Assembly (NCBI RefSeq): GCF_027172205.1
Contig: NC_070615.1
Coordinates: forward strand, 45,182,501-45,246,500
DNA: 64,000 bases
From: Podarcis raffonei
Lineage: Eukaryota; Chordata; Lepidosauria; Squamata; Lacertidae
Direction: 5' to 3'
The notes beneath the pieces were generated by a model. It was not told the origin of the DNA. It was given only the letters and a program-made list of their open reading frames with translations, and searched no databases. Of this stretch, positions 22,150 through 33,149 are shown one piece after another. Each line of letters starts with the position of its first letter. Position 1 is the first letter of the stretch. The position numbers and the translations under genes are program-made.

Positions 22150-22740
22150 TCTTTTTTCCTAGGCTCCCGGCAGCAGTGTCACTAGCCGCTCCGGCACCTG
22201 GTACGGTGCATGCGTCAGCTGGGGCTCCACTTCGTTCTGGGGTGATGCCAGGAGCTCCGCCCCTTTGCAGCCCCTCCTGCCTGGCCACCCCCCCCGGCAG
22301 CTGCTCTCGCTGCTGCTGAGGTTGCAGGGAAAACCAGGACGAGGAGGAGGAAGAGGGGGCAGGAGGCGGAGATCCATACACAGCCCCTGCTGCAATTGAC
22401 TGGATGGGATGGGTACCCTCCAACTTCTCTCCTCCAGCAAACCAGACGTGGGGCACCTCAGAGAAAAGCGGGTGGGATGGACGAGGGGAGAGAAGATCAA
22501 AGAGACCGGGGGGTGGGGAGCGGCGAAGGAAGTGGGGAGAAAGCCAAGAGTGAAGGAAGGAGGACGACTAGGGGGAAGATGGAAGCAACGTGAAGGCGGG
22601 CGAGAGGGAGGGATGAAGGGGGATGAAGCCAGAGAAAGAAGAGCCGTCAGTGGGGTGGGGCAAGCCAAGGCAGGGGCGTGGCGTGGAGCCCCTCCTCGGC
22701 TTCCCTCTCAGCTGGGGGGCAGCTGAGGGAGAGGTGGTGG
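22150..22740. other. GC-rich, purine-rich block in EMP2 intron 1
   Basis: A CpG-containing half (22150-22330) is followed by a GGAAG/GAGGG-rich half. Open frames on both strands are compositional. It could be a CpG island with an alternative promoter, or the GC-rich interior of an unidentified element. Confidence 0.4.
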
Positions 22741-23683
22741 GCAGGTGCCTAGCGCCAGCCGCTTTACGTTACGTTTCTGGACTGAACTAAAAAGCCCATT
22801 AGAAAACAACAGCAACTCATATTTTTGTCATTTTGTCACCCCCCCCCAACTGATGATACCCGGGACGGACCACACCCCCCCTTTCTTCCGCCCCTGGCTC
22901 ATGGGCATCCTGATCAATTATAAGATGTTCATAGTTTTAACGTTTTTTTAAAATAAACCCCCCCCCGAAAACATAGGATGGCTTGCCGACCTGGGCTCCT
23001 TCGGGGGGGGGTGGCAAAATTTAAATTTGATAGATAAATAAATAAAGCTATGTACGCTACGCTGCAAAAACCCGATCTTACCCGCTGAATACGATCTTAT
23101 CAGTGGAAAACCCAGAGAGATATTTTGCTAATGCGAGCTTCAGTTCTGCAGGCAAGATTGCATTTTTGCATTAATCAGTATCTTAATCGGTATATATTAG
23201 CAAAATACAGCGCAAGCAAAAGTGTGAATGAGCATTCCTTCTCTTACTCTGCACTTAGAGAAACCTGGTGCAGAGTACTGTAGCACAAGGGGCTCTCCCA
23301 GATGACTTATTTGTTGAACATTCATCCTGATTTTCTTGCACCTGGTTTATGAAGGAGTTAGATTATAACCTGTCTTTATTATGCAACTGTTCTGATTTGC
23401 TTCTGGGACAGTCCATCCTGGGTTTTTCCTTTAATGTCTTCCCATTGGTCCTTCATTCACTCTCCGCTTTTCAATGCATTTCCCTGTCACTTTCCTAACA
23501 GCAAAAATCAGTTTATTTTTGGAAGTGGATTCGTCCCACTAGTGCAACAGAGTGCTCTAATCTGCTTCAACTGCACAAAACTAATTTCCTGGTATCCGCT
23601 GGAATCCCAGAAAATAGCAACGGTCTGGAGGCATCCCGGGTCTCACTCAATCCCTGCCATGGAAATTCTGCATGAGCGTGATC

Positions 23684-24252
23684 TACCGTATTTTTCGCTC
23701 TATAGGGCACACCGGACCATAGGGCGTACCTAGTTTTTTTGGGGGGGAAATAAAGAAAATCCCCCCCAGAGCCCCAAAAAGCAAAGAAGCCATGACAGCG
23801 AGCGGGTTGGATCCCGCTAGCTGTCTTGGCTTCGTTTTTAGCCTCGGGGCTGGGGGTCCAGGAGCGAAGGCGAGGTTGCGCTCAACCTCGCCATCGCTCC
23901 CGGAGCTTGCTGCTATCCGCAAGCCTTCTGAGCCCGGTGGGAACTCCCGCCGGGCTCCGAAGGCTTGCGGATAGCTGCCCTAAGCCCGGGGTGCACAGCG
24001 CCGCGCTCCCCGGGCTTCGAGCTGCAGGCAGCTATCCGCAATCCTTTGGAGCCCGGCAAGAGTTCCAGCCGGGCTCCGCAGGCTTGCGGATGGCTTCCTG
24101 AAGCCTGGAGAACGAGAGGGGTCGGTGTGCACCAACCCCTCTCGCGCTCCAGGCTTCAGCAAAAGCCTGCATTCGCTCCATAGGATGCACACACATTTCC
24201 CCTTCATTTTTGGAGGGGAAAAACTGTGCCCTATAGAGCGAAAAATACGGTA
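23684..24252. mobile_element. Complete TA-flanked MITE with GC-rich interior
   Basis: Inverted termini CCGTATTTTTCGCTCTATAG and its complement, TA on each side, 565 bp. The interior has repeated GGCTTGCGGATAGC and GAGCCCGG modules. No transposase. The fragment at 70-155 is the same family. Confidence 0.88.
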
Positions 24253-24324
24253 ATCACTTTAGCCGGTATAACGGCGTAAAAGTCAAGTCCCTGCCTTGGC
24301 CTGAGCCCTCAAGTTCTGCCAGTC

Positions 24325-24405
24325 TGAGGAAGACAGAGTCTTAACCTAAGAACTGCCTTCTTGGACCAGACCAGAGCATCCTGTTTCCGCCAAAAGTCCA
24401 GCCAA
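24325..24405 (+). mobile_element. Fragment of a lizard SINE-like repeat
   Basis: AAGAACTGCCTTCTTGGACC, CAGAGCATCCTGTTTCC and CAGCCAAATGCCC match blocks also seen at 50095-50345. Confidence 0.5.
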
Positions 24406-24651
24406 ATGCCCTTCTCCCCCTGGGAAATTGCAGCACACAATCTGTCAAAACAACCCAGAGAAGGAATGAGATAAGGAATGCAAACTGGAAGGATATGTGA
24501 AAATATGTCAAAATAGCTTTGACAGGCCTCGTTTGAAACTATTCAAATAGGTCTTATTCCAAATAGTAATCCCAGCTGTGGCCAGAGAAACCTGGATCTG
24601 AAAAAGAACATTGTATAGGATCAGGATTTATAGGGGAGTAGATGCCACTCA

Positions 24652-25006
24652 CAGGGACGTGGGTGGCACTGTGGGTTAAACCACAGAGCCTAGGACTTGC
24701 TGATCAGAAGGTCAGCGGTTCGAATCCCCGCGACGGGGTGAGCTCCCATTGCTTGGTCCCTGCTCCTGCCAACCTAGCAGTTCAAAAGCACAAAGTGCAA
24801 GTAGATAAATAGGTACCGCTCCAGCGGGAAGGTAAACGGCGTTTCCGTGCGCTGCTCTGGTTCACCAGAAGCGGCTTAGTCATGCTGGCCACATGACCCG
24901 GAAGCTGTATGCCAGCTCCCTCAGCCAATAAAGCGAGATGAGCGCCGCAACCCCAGAGTCAGTCACAACTGGACCTAATGGTCAGGGGTCCCTTTACCTT
25001 TACCTT
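24652..25006 (+). mobile_element. Sauria SINE, full length, 13-bp perfect target duplication
   Basis: Complete from head to TTTACCTTTACCTT tail. Flanked by TAGATGCCACTCA at 24639-24651 and 25007-25019 without a mismatch, which marks a fairly recent insertion. Confidence 0.96.
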
Positions 25007-25449
25007 TAGATGCCACTCAGGCCCGATGCAAGCTTGGGGGAAAATCAATATTCAGTCAGTGATGTGCAGTACAAATTTCAGTATCTGGGATACTTCAGTG
25101 GTACAACGAATAGACAAAGCTGTTTCAGCTTCTGGGTTTTTCCTCAGACAAAATGCACATCACCAGCTTGCAGGGAAGCAGTCATGTTGAGACAGGTGCC
25201 ATACCATCCAATTTTTTCAGAACAAAAAAACCGGGACGCACATCATGTGCCACAATCTCAGTCGGCAAAAAAGGCGCTTTTGGGGGGCACGAACTTATGC
25301 AGCTCCCCCAAAAGTGCTTTTTTCAGGGGGCAAGAGGGTGGTTCAAGAGTGCACAGGATTGCGGTACCCAACATGGGTTCTGTGACCCTGGATTGGTAAT
25401 TTGGTTAGAGTGAGGTGCTGATAATGCCAAGGTTGCAGGTTTGATCCCC

Positions 25450-25498
25450 GTAAGGGATAGCTGCAAATTCCTGCATTGCAGAGGATCGGACTAGAATC
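25450..25498 (+). mobile_element. CR1 tail, left part of a split copy
   Basis: AATTCCTGCATTGCAGAGGA and GGACTAGAATC are CR1 tail sequence. The rest (GTCTCTTCCAATTCTGTGATTCT) resumes near 27151 after the inserted hAT and foldback elements. Confidence 0.7.
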
Positions 25499-27004
25499 GG
25501 GGACCAGCAAACTTTTCCAGCAGGGGGCCGGTCCACTGTCCCTCAGATCTTGTGGGGGGCCGGACTATATGTTGCTACGATTATGACCTGCATTTTTGGC
25601 AAAAACCCTTATTGGGACCAACCCCAACGTTGCCCAAATGTGATTTTTTTTTTGGGGGGTGTTCCCTCATACACCCACGCTGCTTCCTTTGCGTTTTGTG
25701 CATTGACAGTTATTTCTCTCATAAGGTGGGGGGGGGGGCTGAGGTAAGTGCGCCATTCCAGTCAGCCCTGGAGAGCGTGTGCGCATGTGTGGGTGAAGGG
25801 AGAAGCCGTTGGCCACACTAAGGCTGGCGACACTCAAGCAAAAACATTATTTTATCTGCGTGAGGGAAGGCGAGGCGGTGGCGGCTATTTACCTTTCCTT
25901 TTTTTTAACATAATTTTTATTGAATTTTTCCATATTTCATTTTAACTCAATACACATATTCACAACATATTGTTTGCTCAAAGTGAGCTTTGACCTCTTT
26001 TTCTGACATCCCTATAGCCTACAACATATCTTTCGCATTCCCATAATCATTTCTTTATCTATAATCACCTTAAGAAATCACATTCTTATTTATAAATCTG
26101 CATCATAATTTCACTTTACAAAACATTTCACGTTAATGCTACAAACATTTTTAAATGAGTACAGTTTTCTTTCAAATAATAAATAAATTTGCTCCAGTCC
26201 CTTTGATATTTTTCTTCGGGCCGATTCCTGATTCTCCCCGTCAGCTTCGCCAACTCCACAAATTCTACCATTTTTATTTTCCAGTCTTCCAATGTAGGGA
26301 GTTCTTGCTGCTTCCACCTTTGAGCCAAGAGGATTCTTGCTGCCGTTGTGGCATACATGAATAAATTTACATCTTTTTTTATTAATTTCTTCATCAGTTA
26401 GCCCTAATAAGAATGCCTCTGGTTTTTTGCTAAAGTTATATTTTAATATTTTTTTTAATTCATTGTAAATAATGTCCCATAAAGCCTTGACCTTAGCACA
26501 GGACCACCACATATGTAGGAAGTTCCCTTCCTTCACCTATTTACCTTTCCATGGCTCGTACCGTGTAGCTAACAGGCGGCCTCCCCAGCAGAGCGCAGAA
26601 CTGTTTTGGAGTGCAGCCATCCAGGTGCTCCCTGCTTCCTTTGGCAGGGAGCACCGTTGCCACAGACCCCGGCAGGCGTCGCTCCCGAGATGCCTTTGAG
26701 CCCCTGCCGCCGCAACTGCCCTTCCTGAGGTCAGTCGCTGGCAGCTCCATGGTGGAAATCCGAACTGCGGCTCCTTTTCCCTCTTCCCCACCCCGGAAGA
26801 AAAGATTGCTGCGCGTGACGAACAGAGAAGGGGCTTTTCTCGAACAGCCGCTTGTCTCACTTTTGTCCCCCAAGCCTGGCTGAGTCGCAAAAACCATCGT
26901 GCGCACTACGCCGGCTGCCTGGATTCCCGGACCGTCTGCAGGCCGGACCTGGAAGGCAATTGGGCCTGATCCAGCCCGCGGACCTTAGTTTGCCGACCCA
27001 TGGA
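25499..27004. mobile_element. hAT-type element with 8-bp duplication, carrying an L1
   Basis: Inverted termini ACCAGCAAACTTTTCC and AGTTTGCCGACCCATGG. The duplication CTAGAATC is at 25491-25498 and 27005-27012. The interior is GC-rich (26550-26900) with no intact transposase frame. An L1 fragment is inserted at 25899. Confidence 0.85.
25899..26536 (-). mobile_element. L1 LINE 3' end with 14-bp target duplication
   Basis: A T-run at 25899 (reverse poly-A) and the duplication CTATTTACCTTTCC at 25885-25898 and 26537-26550. The - strand relic reads FLHMWWSCAKVKALWDIIYN, LLGLTDEEINKKR and AARILLAQRWKQQELPT, the L1 ORF2 C terminus. Confidence 0.92.
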
Positions 27005-27016
27005 CTAGAATCAGCC

Positions 27017-27145
27017 TTTCTCAACCTGTGGGTCCCCAGATGTTGTTGAACTACAACTCCCATCACCCCTAGCTAGCAAGGCCATTGCTCAGGGGTGATA
27101 GGAGTTGTAGTCCAACAACATCTGGGGACCCACAGGTTGAGAGCC
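27017..27145. mobile_element. Foldback MITE, near-perfect palindrome
   Basis: Arms of about 50 bp (TTCTCAACCTGTGGGTCCCC, AGATGTTGTTGAACTACAAC) complement each other around CTAGCTAGCAAGGCCATTGC. It would fold to a single long hairpin. Confidence 0.85.
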
Positions 27146-27179
27146 GCTGGGTCTCTTCCAATTCTGTGATTCTGTGCTA

Positions 27180-27437
27180 CTCCAGAGGGTAGAAACCAAA
27201 CCAATGGATTCAAATGACAAGAAAAATGACTCTGACCAAACATTGGGAAGAACTTTCTGACAGTGAGAGCTGCTGGACAGTGGAAATGGACTCCCTGGGG
27301 AGGTGGTGGTTTCTCCGTCGTTGGAGGTTTTTAAGCAAAGTTTGGCTATCATGTATGATCTAGTTGAGATTCCTGCATTGCAGGGGGTTGGACTAGATGG
27401 TCTTTGGGGTTCCTTTCAGCCCTACAACTCTATGGTT
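27180..27437 (+). mobile_element. CR1 LINE 3' end
   Basis: AACCAATGGATTCAAATGAC, GAAGAACTTTCTGACAGTGA, GGTTGGACTAGATGGTC and CTACAACTCTATGGTTCTA, a standard CR1 terminal 260 bp. Confidence 0.88.
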
Positions 27438-27751
27438 CTACGGGACCAACTTTTCACCATTTCTATTTTCCCAGGAATTTGGCCGGCATCCATGGCTGGT
27501 TGTGTGGGGTCTATATATCTTTGTCTCATTTTTATTCCTGGGTTTCATTCCTGTTGCTTCAGGATTTTTCTGTTGTGGGAAAGGCTTTGTAAATGCAGTA
27601 AACCTTGACCTAACCCTAAGCACCCAGCTGAGGGCACATATTCCCCTTTTTCTAAGGGAGACATTTGAGCCGGAGGAACAAGGCCTGTGTCTTATTTTGG
27701 GTTTGGCAAATGGATGAGATGATACTGAGTCTCCCATCTTGGACAGTGTCA

Positions 27752-27992
27752 GAGCCAGTGTGGTGTAGTGGTTAAGAGTGGTAGACTCGTAATCTGGTGA
27801 ACCGGGTTTGCTTCCCCGCTCCTCCACATGCAGCTGCTGGGTGACCTTGGGACAGTCACACTTCTCTGAAATCTCTCAGCCCCACTCACCTCACAGAGTC
27901 TTTGTTGTGGTGGAGGAAGGGAAAGGAGAATGTTAGCCGCTTTGAGACTCCTTCGGGTAGTGATAAAGCGGGATATCAAATCCAAACTCTAC
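27752..27992 (+). mobile_element. CORE-SINE-like element (tRNA head, CORE, LINE tail)
   Basis: Head GTGTGGTGTAGTGGTTAAGA with CCGGGTTTGCTTCCCC as box B. The middle is GGTGACCTTGGGACAGTCAC and CAGCCCCACTCACCTCACAG. The tail is GTTAGCCGCTTTGAGACTCC and GGGATATCAAATCCAA. It resembles MIR-type CORE-SINEs. Confidence 0.82.
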
Positions 27993-28489
27993 ATGCCTTC
28001 TGTTTCTCTCTCAAACTGCACCCCAGCCCACCCTTGAGTGGTCTCTGCTTCATTCAGGGCAAACTTTTTGACCCCTGCCTATTGTGTACCTGAACAGCGA
28101 GCTGTTTGTTCAACAGCAATTCAGCTTCCTGCCTTGGCCTGCCGAAAGGAAAACCCAAGTGCTTTCTTCCAAACCAAACTCCAACTTTCCCTTTCCACGC
28201 CGTGCTGTGGAGGAACCGACGAAACGGGGGAGAAATATCCTGGCCTTGCAGAAAGTAAAAAAAAAATCCCTGTTAAGGGGAGTTTGCAAAAGAGTGTTAT
28301 AAGAATTTCAGGGTCTCAGATATAGAATAAATATTCATAAATGCACACCTATCTAAATATATGAACCATGTGTCTGAAATAGTACAGGAGAGCAACCCTG
28401 AAGCCATTTTGACTCTCCCAGTGACCTCAAATATACCTCTGCAGTAAGGGAGGCAAATGGGGAAAGCCTTCCCATTGTCTTTTTGCTTA

Positions 28490-28880
28490 CAAATCCTGTT
28501 TTAAGGGCGTATTTGTGCATGAATAGGGTGAGCCTGTGACCTGGATTCAGGAACTAAAGTAAACGGCCACAAAAGAATGGCTTTGCTGCCCAGGTAATGC
28601 AATCAGTGACCATTATCAGGTATCCTGGTTGTAGCCCGCCTCCTTCTGTGATGTATGTATGATGTTTTTTGGGGGTGGTCTTGGGCTACAGGGTGGGCTA
28701 TTTCAAGAGTCTCTATAAGAGCTTGCACACCACTGTTCAGGGTTCTGCCTCCTGCTTGTGGTGGGTGGGGACCCTGTTACAACAGTATATTTTCCTTCAA
28801 TAAAGATCAGGCTTACTAGCCGCTTTGCTTCTCAATATACTCTAGTTGGCCTCTGTTATTTTCTCCAACCGATAGGGAAC
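28490..28880 (+). mobile_element. Probable solo LTR
   Basis: Shows LTR-like order: TATA-like CTCTATAAGAG near 28710, AATAAA near 28799, then a CT/GT-rich stretch resembling U5. Termini and target duplication were not established and no coding remains were seen nearby. Retrovirus-like class only. Confidence 0.4.
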
Positions 28881-29040
28881 CCACTTAAGGACTCTGTACG
28901 AGCTCTGGAATACCCCATAAGGGAAAGGGAGCAGTTTTTTCTTATAGCAAGAGGATGGCGTCTGGCCTCCCTAGAGCATTGGGAAAATGCCCCCTCAAAA
29001 CCCATAACCACCAAAGTGACAAATATAGGGTGACATTTAC

Positions 29041-29140
29041 GGATAGGCTGTGGTTCAGTGGTAGATTAACTGCCTTGCATGCAGTGGGTCACAGGTTCGG
29101 TTTCCGGCATCCCTGGGTAGGATTGGAAAGCTCGCTGTCT
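29041..29140 (+). mobile_element. tRNA-derived SINE head
   Basis: GGCTGTGGTTCAGTGGTAGA and GTCACAGGTTCGGTTTCC are A- and B-box-like, the forward version of the SINE at 13905, truncated. Confidence 0.62.
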
Positions 29141-29167
29141 GAAATCCCAGAAAGGCACTGTCATTCA

Positions 29168-29258
29168 GTGGTAACCCGTTCTGGTACTTCTGTGTTTCGG
29201 CAGTCCGTGACCCAAAAAAACGTAAACTGAAGTGTCTGTAACCCGAGGTATGACTGTA
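29168..29258. mobile_element. Degenerate TA-flanked MITE piece
   Basis: ACCCGTTCTGGTACTTCTG and CTGTAACCCGAGGTATGACT are right-hand blocks of a family A relative, next to a full copy at 29273. Confidence 0.6.
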
Positions 29259-29272
29259 GTTCATTTTGTAGA

Positions 29273-29518
29273 TACAGTGGTACCTTGGGTTACATACGCT
29301 TCAGGTTACATACGCTTCAGGTTACAGACTCCGCTAACCCAGAAATAGTGCTTCAGGTTAAGAACATTGCTTCAGGATGAGAACAGAAATTGTGCTCCGG
29401 CGGCGCGGTGGCAGCAGGAGGCCCCATTAGCTAAAGTGGTGCTTCAGGTTAAGAACAGTTTCAGGTTAAGTACGGACCTCCAGAACGAATTAAGTACTTA
29501 ACCTGAGGTACCACTGTA
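29273..29518 (+). mobile_element. TA-flanked MITE, family A
   Basis: A full copy with both termini (ACAGTGGTACCTTGGGTTAC, ACCTGAGGTACCACTGTA). It stands beside the (TAG)n end of an L2-like copy. Confidence 0.9.
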
Positions 29519-29870
29519 GTAGTAGTAGTAATAATATTTCTACCCCGCCCATCTGGCTGGGGTTCCCCAGCCACTCTTCTAACAAAAGATTAAAAATACA
29601 TTAAAACATCAGTCATTAAAAACTTCCCTAAACAGGGCTGCCTTCAGATGTCTTCTAAATGTCATATAGTTGTTTATTTCCTTGACATCCGATGGGAGGG
29701 TGCTCCACAGGGCGGGTGCCACTACTGAGAAGACCCTCTGCCTGGTTCCCTGTAACCTCACTTCTCGCAATGAGGGAACTGCCAGAAGGCCCTTGGTGCT
29801 GGACCTCAGTGTCCAGGCTGAACGATGGAGATGGACACGCTCCTTCGGGTATACTAGGCCATGGCCGTTT
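29519..29870 (-). mobile_element. L2-like LINE 3' end, reverse
   Basis: Reading the - strand: [40 protein letters not shown] and [14 protein letters not shown], then the GGCTGGGGAACCCC and GGGCGGGGTAGAAAT tail. Only the C-terminal end of ORF2 remains. Confidence 0.85.
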
Positions 29871-30559
29871 CCGTTTATTCCAACAGTAACAGAAGGGGAA
29901 CAGCTCAAGCTCCCAGGTGCCTGTGTTCAACACCAGATCCGATGGATTCCTTTACGGATCTCTGGGTTGTGCAGAGAGGAAGAGGGCTTGGCTGTCGTGT
30001 TTGAGATGCCCGTCTTCCCAAAATTAAAATGCGAAAAAGAAGGAAGAGGAAATGAGGCAAAATGGAACGAAGAGAGAAAGAACTTCAGGAGAGCTTGGCT
30101 GAATCGGACCAGCATTCTGTACTCAGAGCAGCCAACCAGCTGCCAATGGGAAGAGGACAAATACACCCCACCTCTCCCAAAGCTGCACCTCTCGCCGTTC
30201 CTACTTTTCAAGTGTTTTTACCTGGTGGGAATCTCCCTTTGAACTGTGATAATGCCTCTTGCTTGCCTGGATACAGGATGGAGAGACCAGTGTGTGCATG
30301 TAGAAACCCATGGCTTTGGGATGGCTGGAATGTAGGCTAATGTAGAGTCACACCTGTCTCTCCACCCACCTTTGCCTCTGGACCAACGCACTGCTGGCAT
30401 GCGGCCCACAAAGGAACACAGCCAGATGCCTCTGGGAATCCCAGAAGCAGGGCATCAAGGCAGCCGCCCTTCCCCTTGCGTGCCCCTGGAATTTGGTACT
30501 GCCAGATAGATTGCCTTGGTGCATGGAAGCTCTCTCTCTCTCTCTAGCTAGCTCGGCTA

Positions 30560-31102
30560 ATTGAGGTCCAGCTCCAAGGGCCTTCTGGTGGTTCCCTCAC
30601 TGCGAGAAGTGAAGTTGCAGGAAACCAGGCAGAGGGCCTTCTCAGTGGTGGCACCTGCCCTGTGGAACGTCCTCCCATCGGATGTCAAGGAAATACTACC
30701 TGACGTTTAGAGGACATCTGAAGGCAGCCCTGTTTAGGGAAGTTTTTAATGACTGATGTTTTAATGTACAGTGGTACCTCGGGTTACATATGCTTCAGGT
30801 TACATACGCTTCAGGTTACAGACTCCGTTAACCCAGAAATAGTACCTCGGGTTAAGAACTTTGTTTCAGGATGAGAACAGAAATCGTGCTCCGGCAGCAG
30901 GAGGCCCCATTAGCTAAAGTGGTGCTTCAGGTTAAGAACAGTTTCAGCTTAAGAACGGATCTCCAGAATGAATTAAGTTCTTAACCCGAGGTACCACTGT
31001 ACTTTTAATCTTTTGTTGGAAGCCACCCACAGTGGCTGGGGAAACCCATTCAGAAGGGCGGGGTATAGATAAAATATTATCATTATTATTATTATTATTA
31101 TT

Positions 31103-31135
<33 letters not shown>
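30560..31135 (+). mobile_element. L2-like LINE 3' end split by a MITE, with (TTA)n tail
   Basis: The same relic as at 29519 (GTGGTGGCACCTGCCCTGTG, GATGTCAAGGAAATA). It stops at 30766, resumes at 31002 with TTTAATCTTTTGTTGGAAGC and ends in GGGTATAGATAAAATATT and a long (TTA)n/(AAT)n run. Confidence 0.88.
30767..31001 (+). mobile_element. TA-flanked MITE, family A, inside an L2-like copy
   Basis: TA is present at both edges (GTAC context). The host repeat reads continuously when the MITE is removed, so the TA target is directly visible. Confidence 0.92.
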
Positions 31136-31139
31136 TCAC

Positions 31140-32108
31140 CCTATCCTCCGCAAGATGGACCTGCCCTCCTTTGGATTTGCATTCAGCAATCTGAGTTGAT
31201 CGAAACCAGATGTTAAAGCAAGACTTAGCTCTTTTTAACTGTTTTGAAAACGTTTGTTTTTCTAAGCCACAAAGCAACAACCCTTAGTCTGCTCAAAATG
31301 AAAGACGACAGCTTGTCTGGGGCTGCCAGCTTCGTTTTGTATTTTTATTTCCCAAAAAAAGAAAGGGAAAAAAGAATCAAGGTACATAGGCTGGGTTAGT
31401 TTGCATGCCCGAATGCCACAGTGTTAGCTTAGCAAGCTGCAACAGATGTTCCTTTGCCTCGCCAAAAGATATGGAACGTTGGATCTAAAGGGGATTGTTG
31501 AAGCAATAAATAAAAGTATATGAAAGCCCTATAGCGGATTGGTTGACAAAGACCTGTGCGTGAGAACTTTCAAGATTCTCAGTGGTTCACAAATTCCCAG
31601 TGATATGACTGCCTTCATTTCTTCCAAGAAATCCCTCGCTTGCTTCCATTCTGCGGGAGCATGTGAAAATTGCAGTTTGTCTCATGCATGAATTTATTTT
31701 CAGGTTTCTAGGCCTTATGACTACAACCTTTAGAAAAAATATTCTTTAAACCACAGATGTTACAGAAATCTATTTCTTCCCAGCCTTCTCAAAGTACACA
31801 CTGCCAGAAACGGTATGATAAAACTAGAGTCAGAGTAGAAAGACCCTTTTTCAGTAAGAAATAAGCGCAGCTCATTTTTCTTCCAAGCTTGCTGCTGCAG
31901 TGGGCCCCCTGTCCTTTGTCGGATTCGCTCAGCCAGTCTGTGCAATTGCCAAAGGCTTACGCGGCCATGTTTTATATAAATTTAGTGAAATAAATAAATA
32001 GGCTACATTGAAGTGGTGCAAAAGTACAGGGTCTTCCCACACACCCCTCTCTGTTCCAAGCAAGCAAGTGGAATTTTCACTGTCTAAATGCACATTTGAT
32101 GGAGGTAC
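31140..32108. other. EMP2: Unassigned part of EMP2 intron 1
   Basis: AT-rich DNA without a recognised element or exon. Open frames here are short and without family resemblance. Confidence 0.4.
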
Positions 32109-32461
32109 AGGGACGCGGGTGGCGCTGTGGGTTAAACCACAGAGCCTAGGACTTGCTGATCAGAAGGTTGGCGGTTCAAATCCCTGCAATGGGGTGAGCT
32201 CCCGTTGCTCGGTCCCTGCTCCTGCCAACCTAGCAGTTCAAAAGCATGTCAAAGTGCAAGTAGATAAATAGGTACCGCTCCAGCGGGAAGGTAAACGGCG
32301 TTTCCGTGCGCTGCTCTGGTTCACCAGAAGCGGCTTGGTCATGCTGGCCACATGAACCGGAAGTTCTACGCCGGCTCCCTCAGCCAATAAAGCGAGATGA
32401 GCGCTGCAACCCCAGAGTCGGCCACGACTGGACCTAATGGTCAGGGGTCCCTTTACCTTTA
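32109..32461 (+). mobile_element. Sauria SINE, full length
   Basis: Head GGACGCGGGTGGCGCTGTGG to tail CTTTACCTTTAC. It keeps the AAGCATGTCAAAGTGCAAG linker found in the longer subfamily. Confidence 0.94.
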
Positions 32462-32554
32462 CAGAGAAGGGGCGTGGCCTGGGGAGGGTTTTGAGGGCCA
32501 CATAACAAGGCCTGGAGGGCCACATCTCCCCCCAAGGCCTCAGACTCTCCAGCC

Positions 32555-32775
32555 CTGGACTAGGACCTGGGAGATCTGGGTTCAGGTCCCCATACTCAGC
32601 CTCCATGAAACTCACCAAGTGACTTTGAGCCAAACATTTCCTCACAGCCAAATCTACCTCACAGGGTTGTTGTTGGGGGGGGGCAGGAAGGGGGAGAACC
32701 AGGTGACCACTTTGAACTCCTTGAAGGAAATAATTATATCCTTGTGCAGTGGGTGATATAAATATAAAAATAATT
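32555..32775 (+). mobile_element. MIR/CORE-SINE-like element
   Basis: GGGAGATCTGGGTTCAGGTC as box B, ACCAAGTGACTTTGAGCC, CTACCTCACAGGGTTGTTG and a GTGGGTGATATAAATATAAA tail, in MIR order. Confidence 0.7.
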
Positions 32776-33149
32776 ATATTATCATATAATATAAAGAAGA
32801 ATAAAAGCTTGTCATGTCGTGTGAAGGCAACTTTGATTTGTCTGTCTGTCTATCTGAGCAACGGATGAAGGCGGAAGCCAAAAAGTTATTCTATAGGAGT
32901 GTTTTTCTTTATGTATGTATGCATTATTACAATGGTACCTATAAAACCTTGTTTGTTGTATAGATAGCATAATACGTATGGAATTGTATTGTTTATGTTC
33001 TGTGTTTTAAGCCACCCGGTGGTCTTTTGAAAAAAAGGTGGTATATAACTTTAATAAGAAATCATCATCATTTCACAGTAAGCACCCATTTCCAAAGCTC
33101 TGAACCACTTTCCCTCCTTGTCTTTTGGTACAGCATTCTCTTCCTCTAG

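Noticed and set aside
22028-22668. 142- and 169-codon - strand frames
   Set aside because: They overlap each other and + strand frames in a purine-rich block, with Pro/Ser/Arg bias from composition.
24652-24760. tRNA-like sequence with A and B boxes
   Set aside because: It is the head of a Sauria SINE, with no cloverleaf or discriminator end and with a linker and tail downstream. The same holds for the other six SINE heads.
29055-29140. tRNA-Ala-like segment
   Set aside because: Head of a tRNA-derived SINE; the stems do not pair as in a working tRNA.
31076-31134. (TTA)n/(AAT)n array considered as an unusual satellite
   Set aside because: It is the expanded tail of the adjacent L2-like LINE, as at 47487 and 63840.
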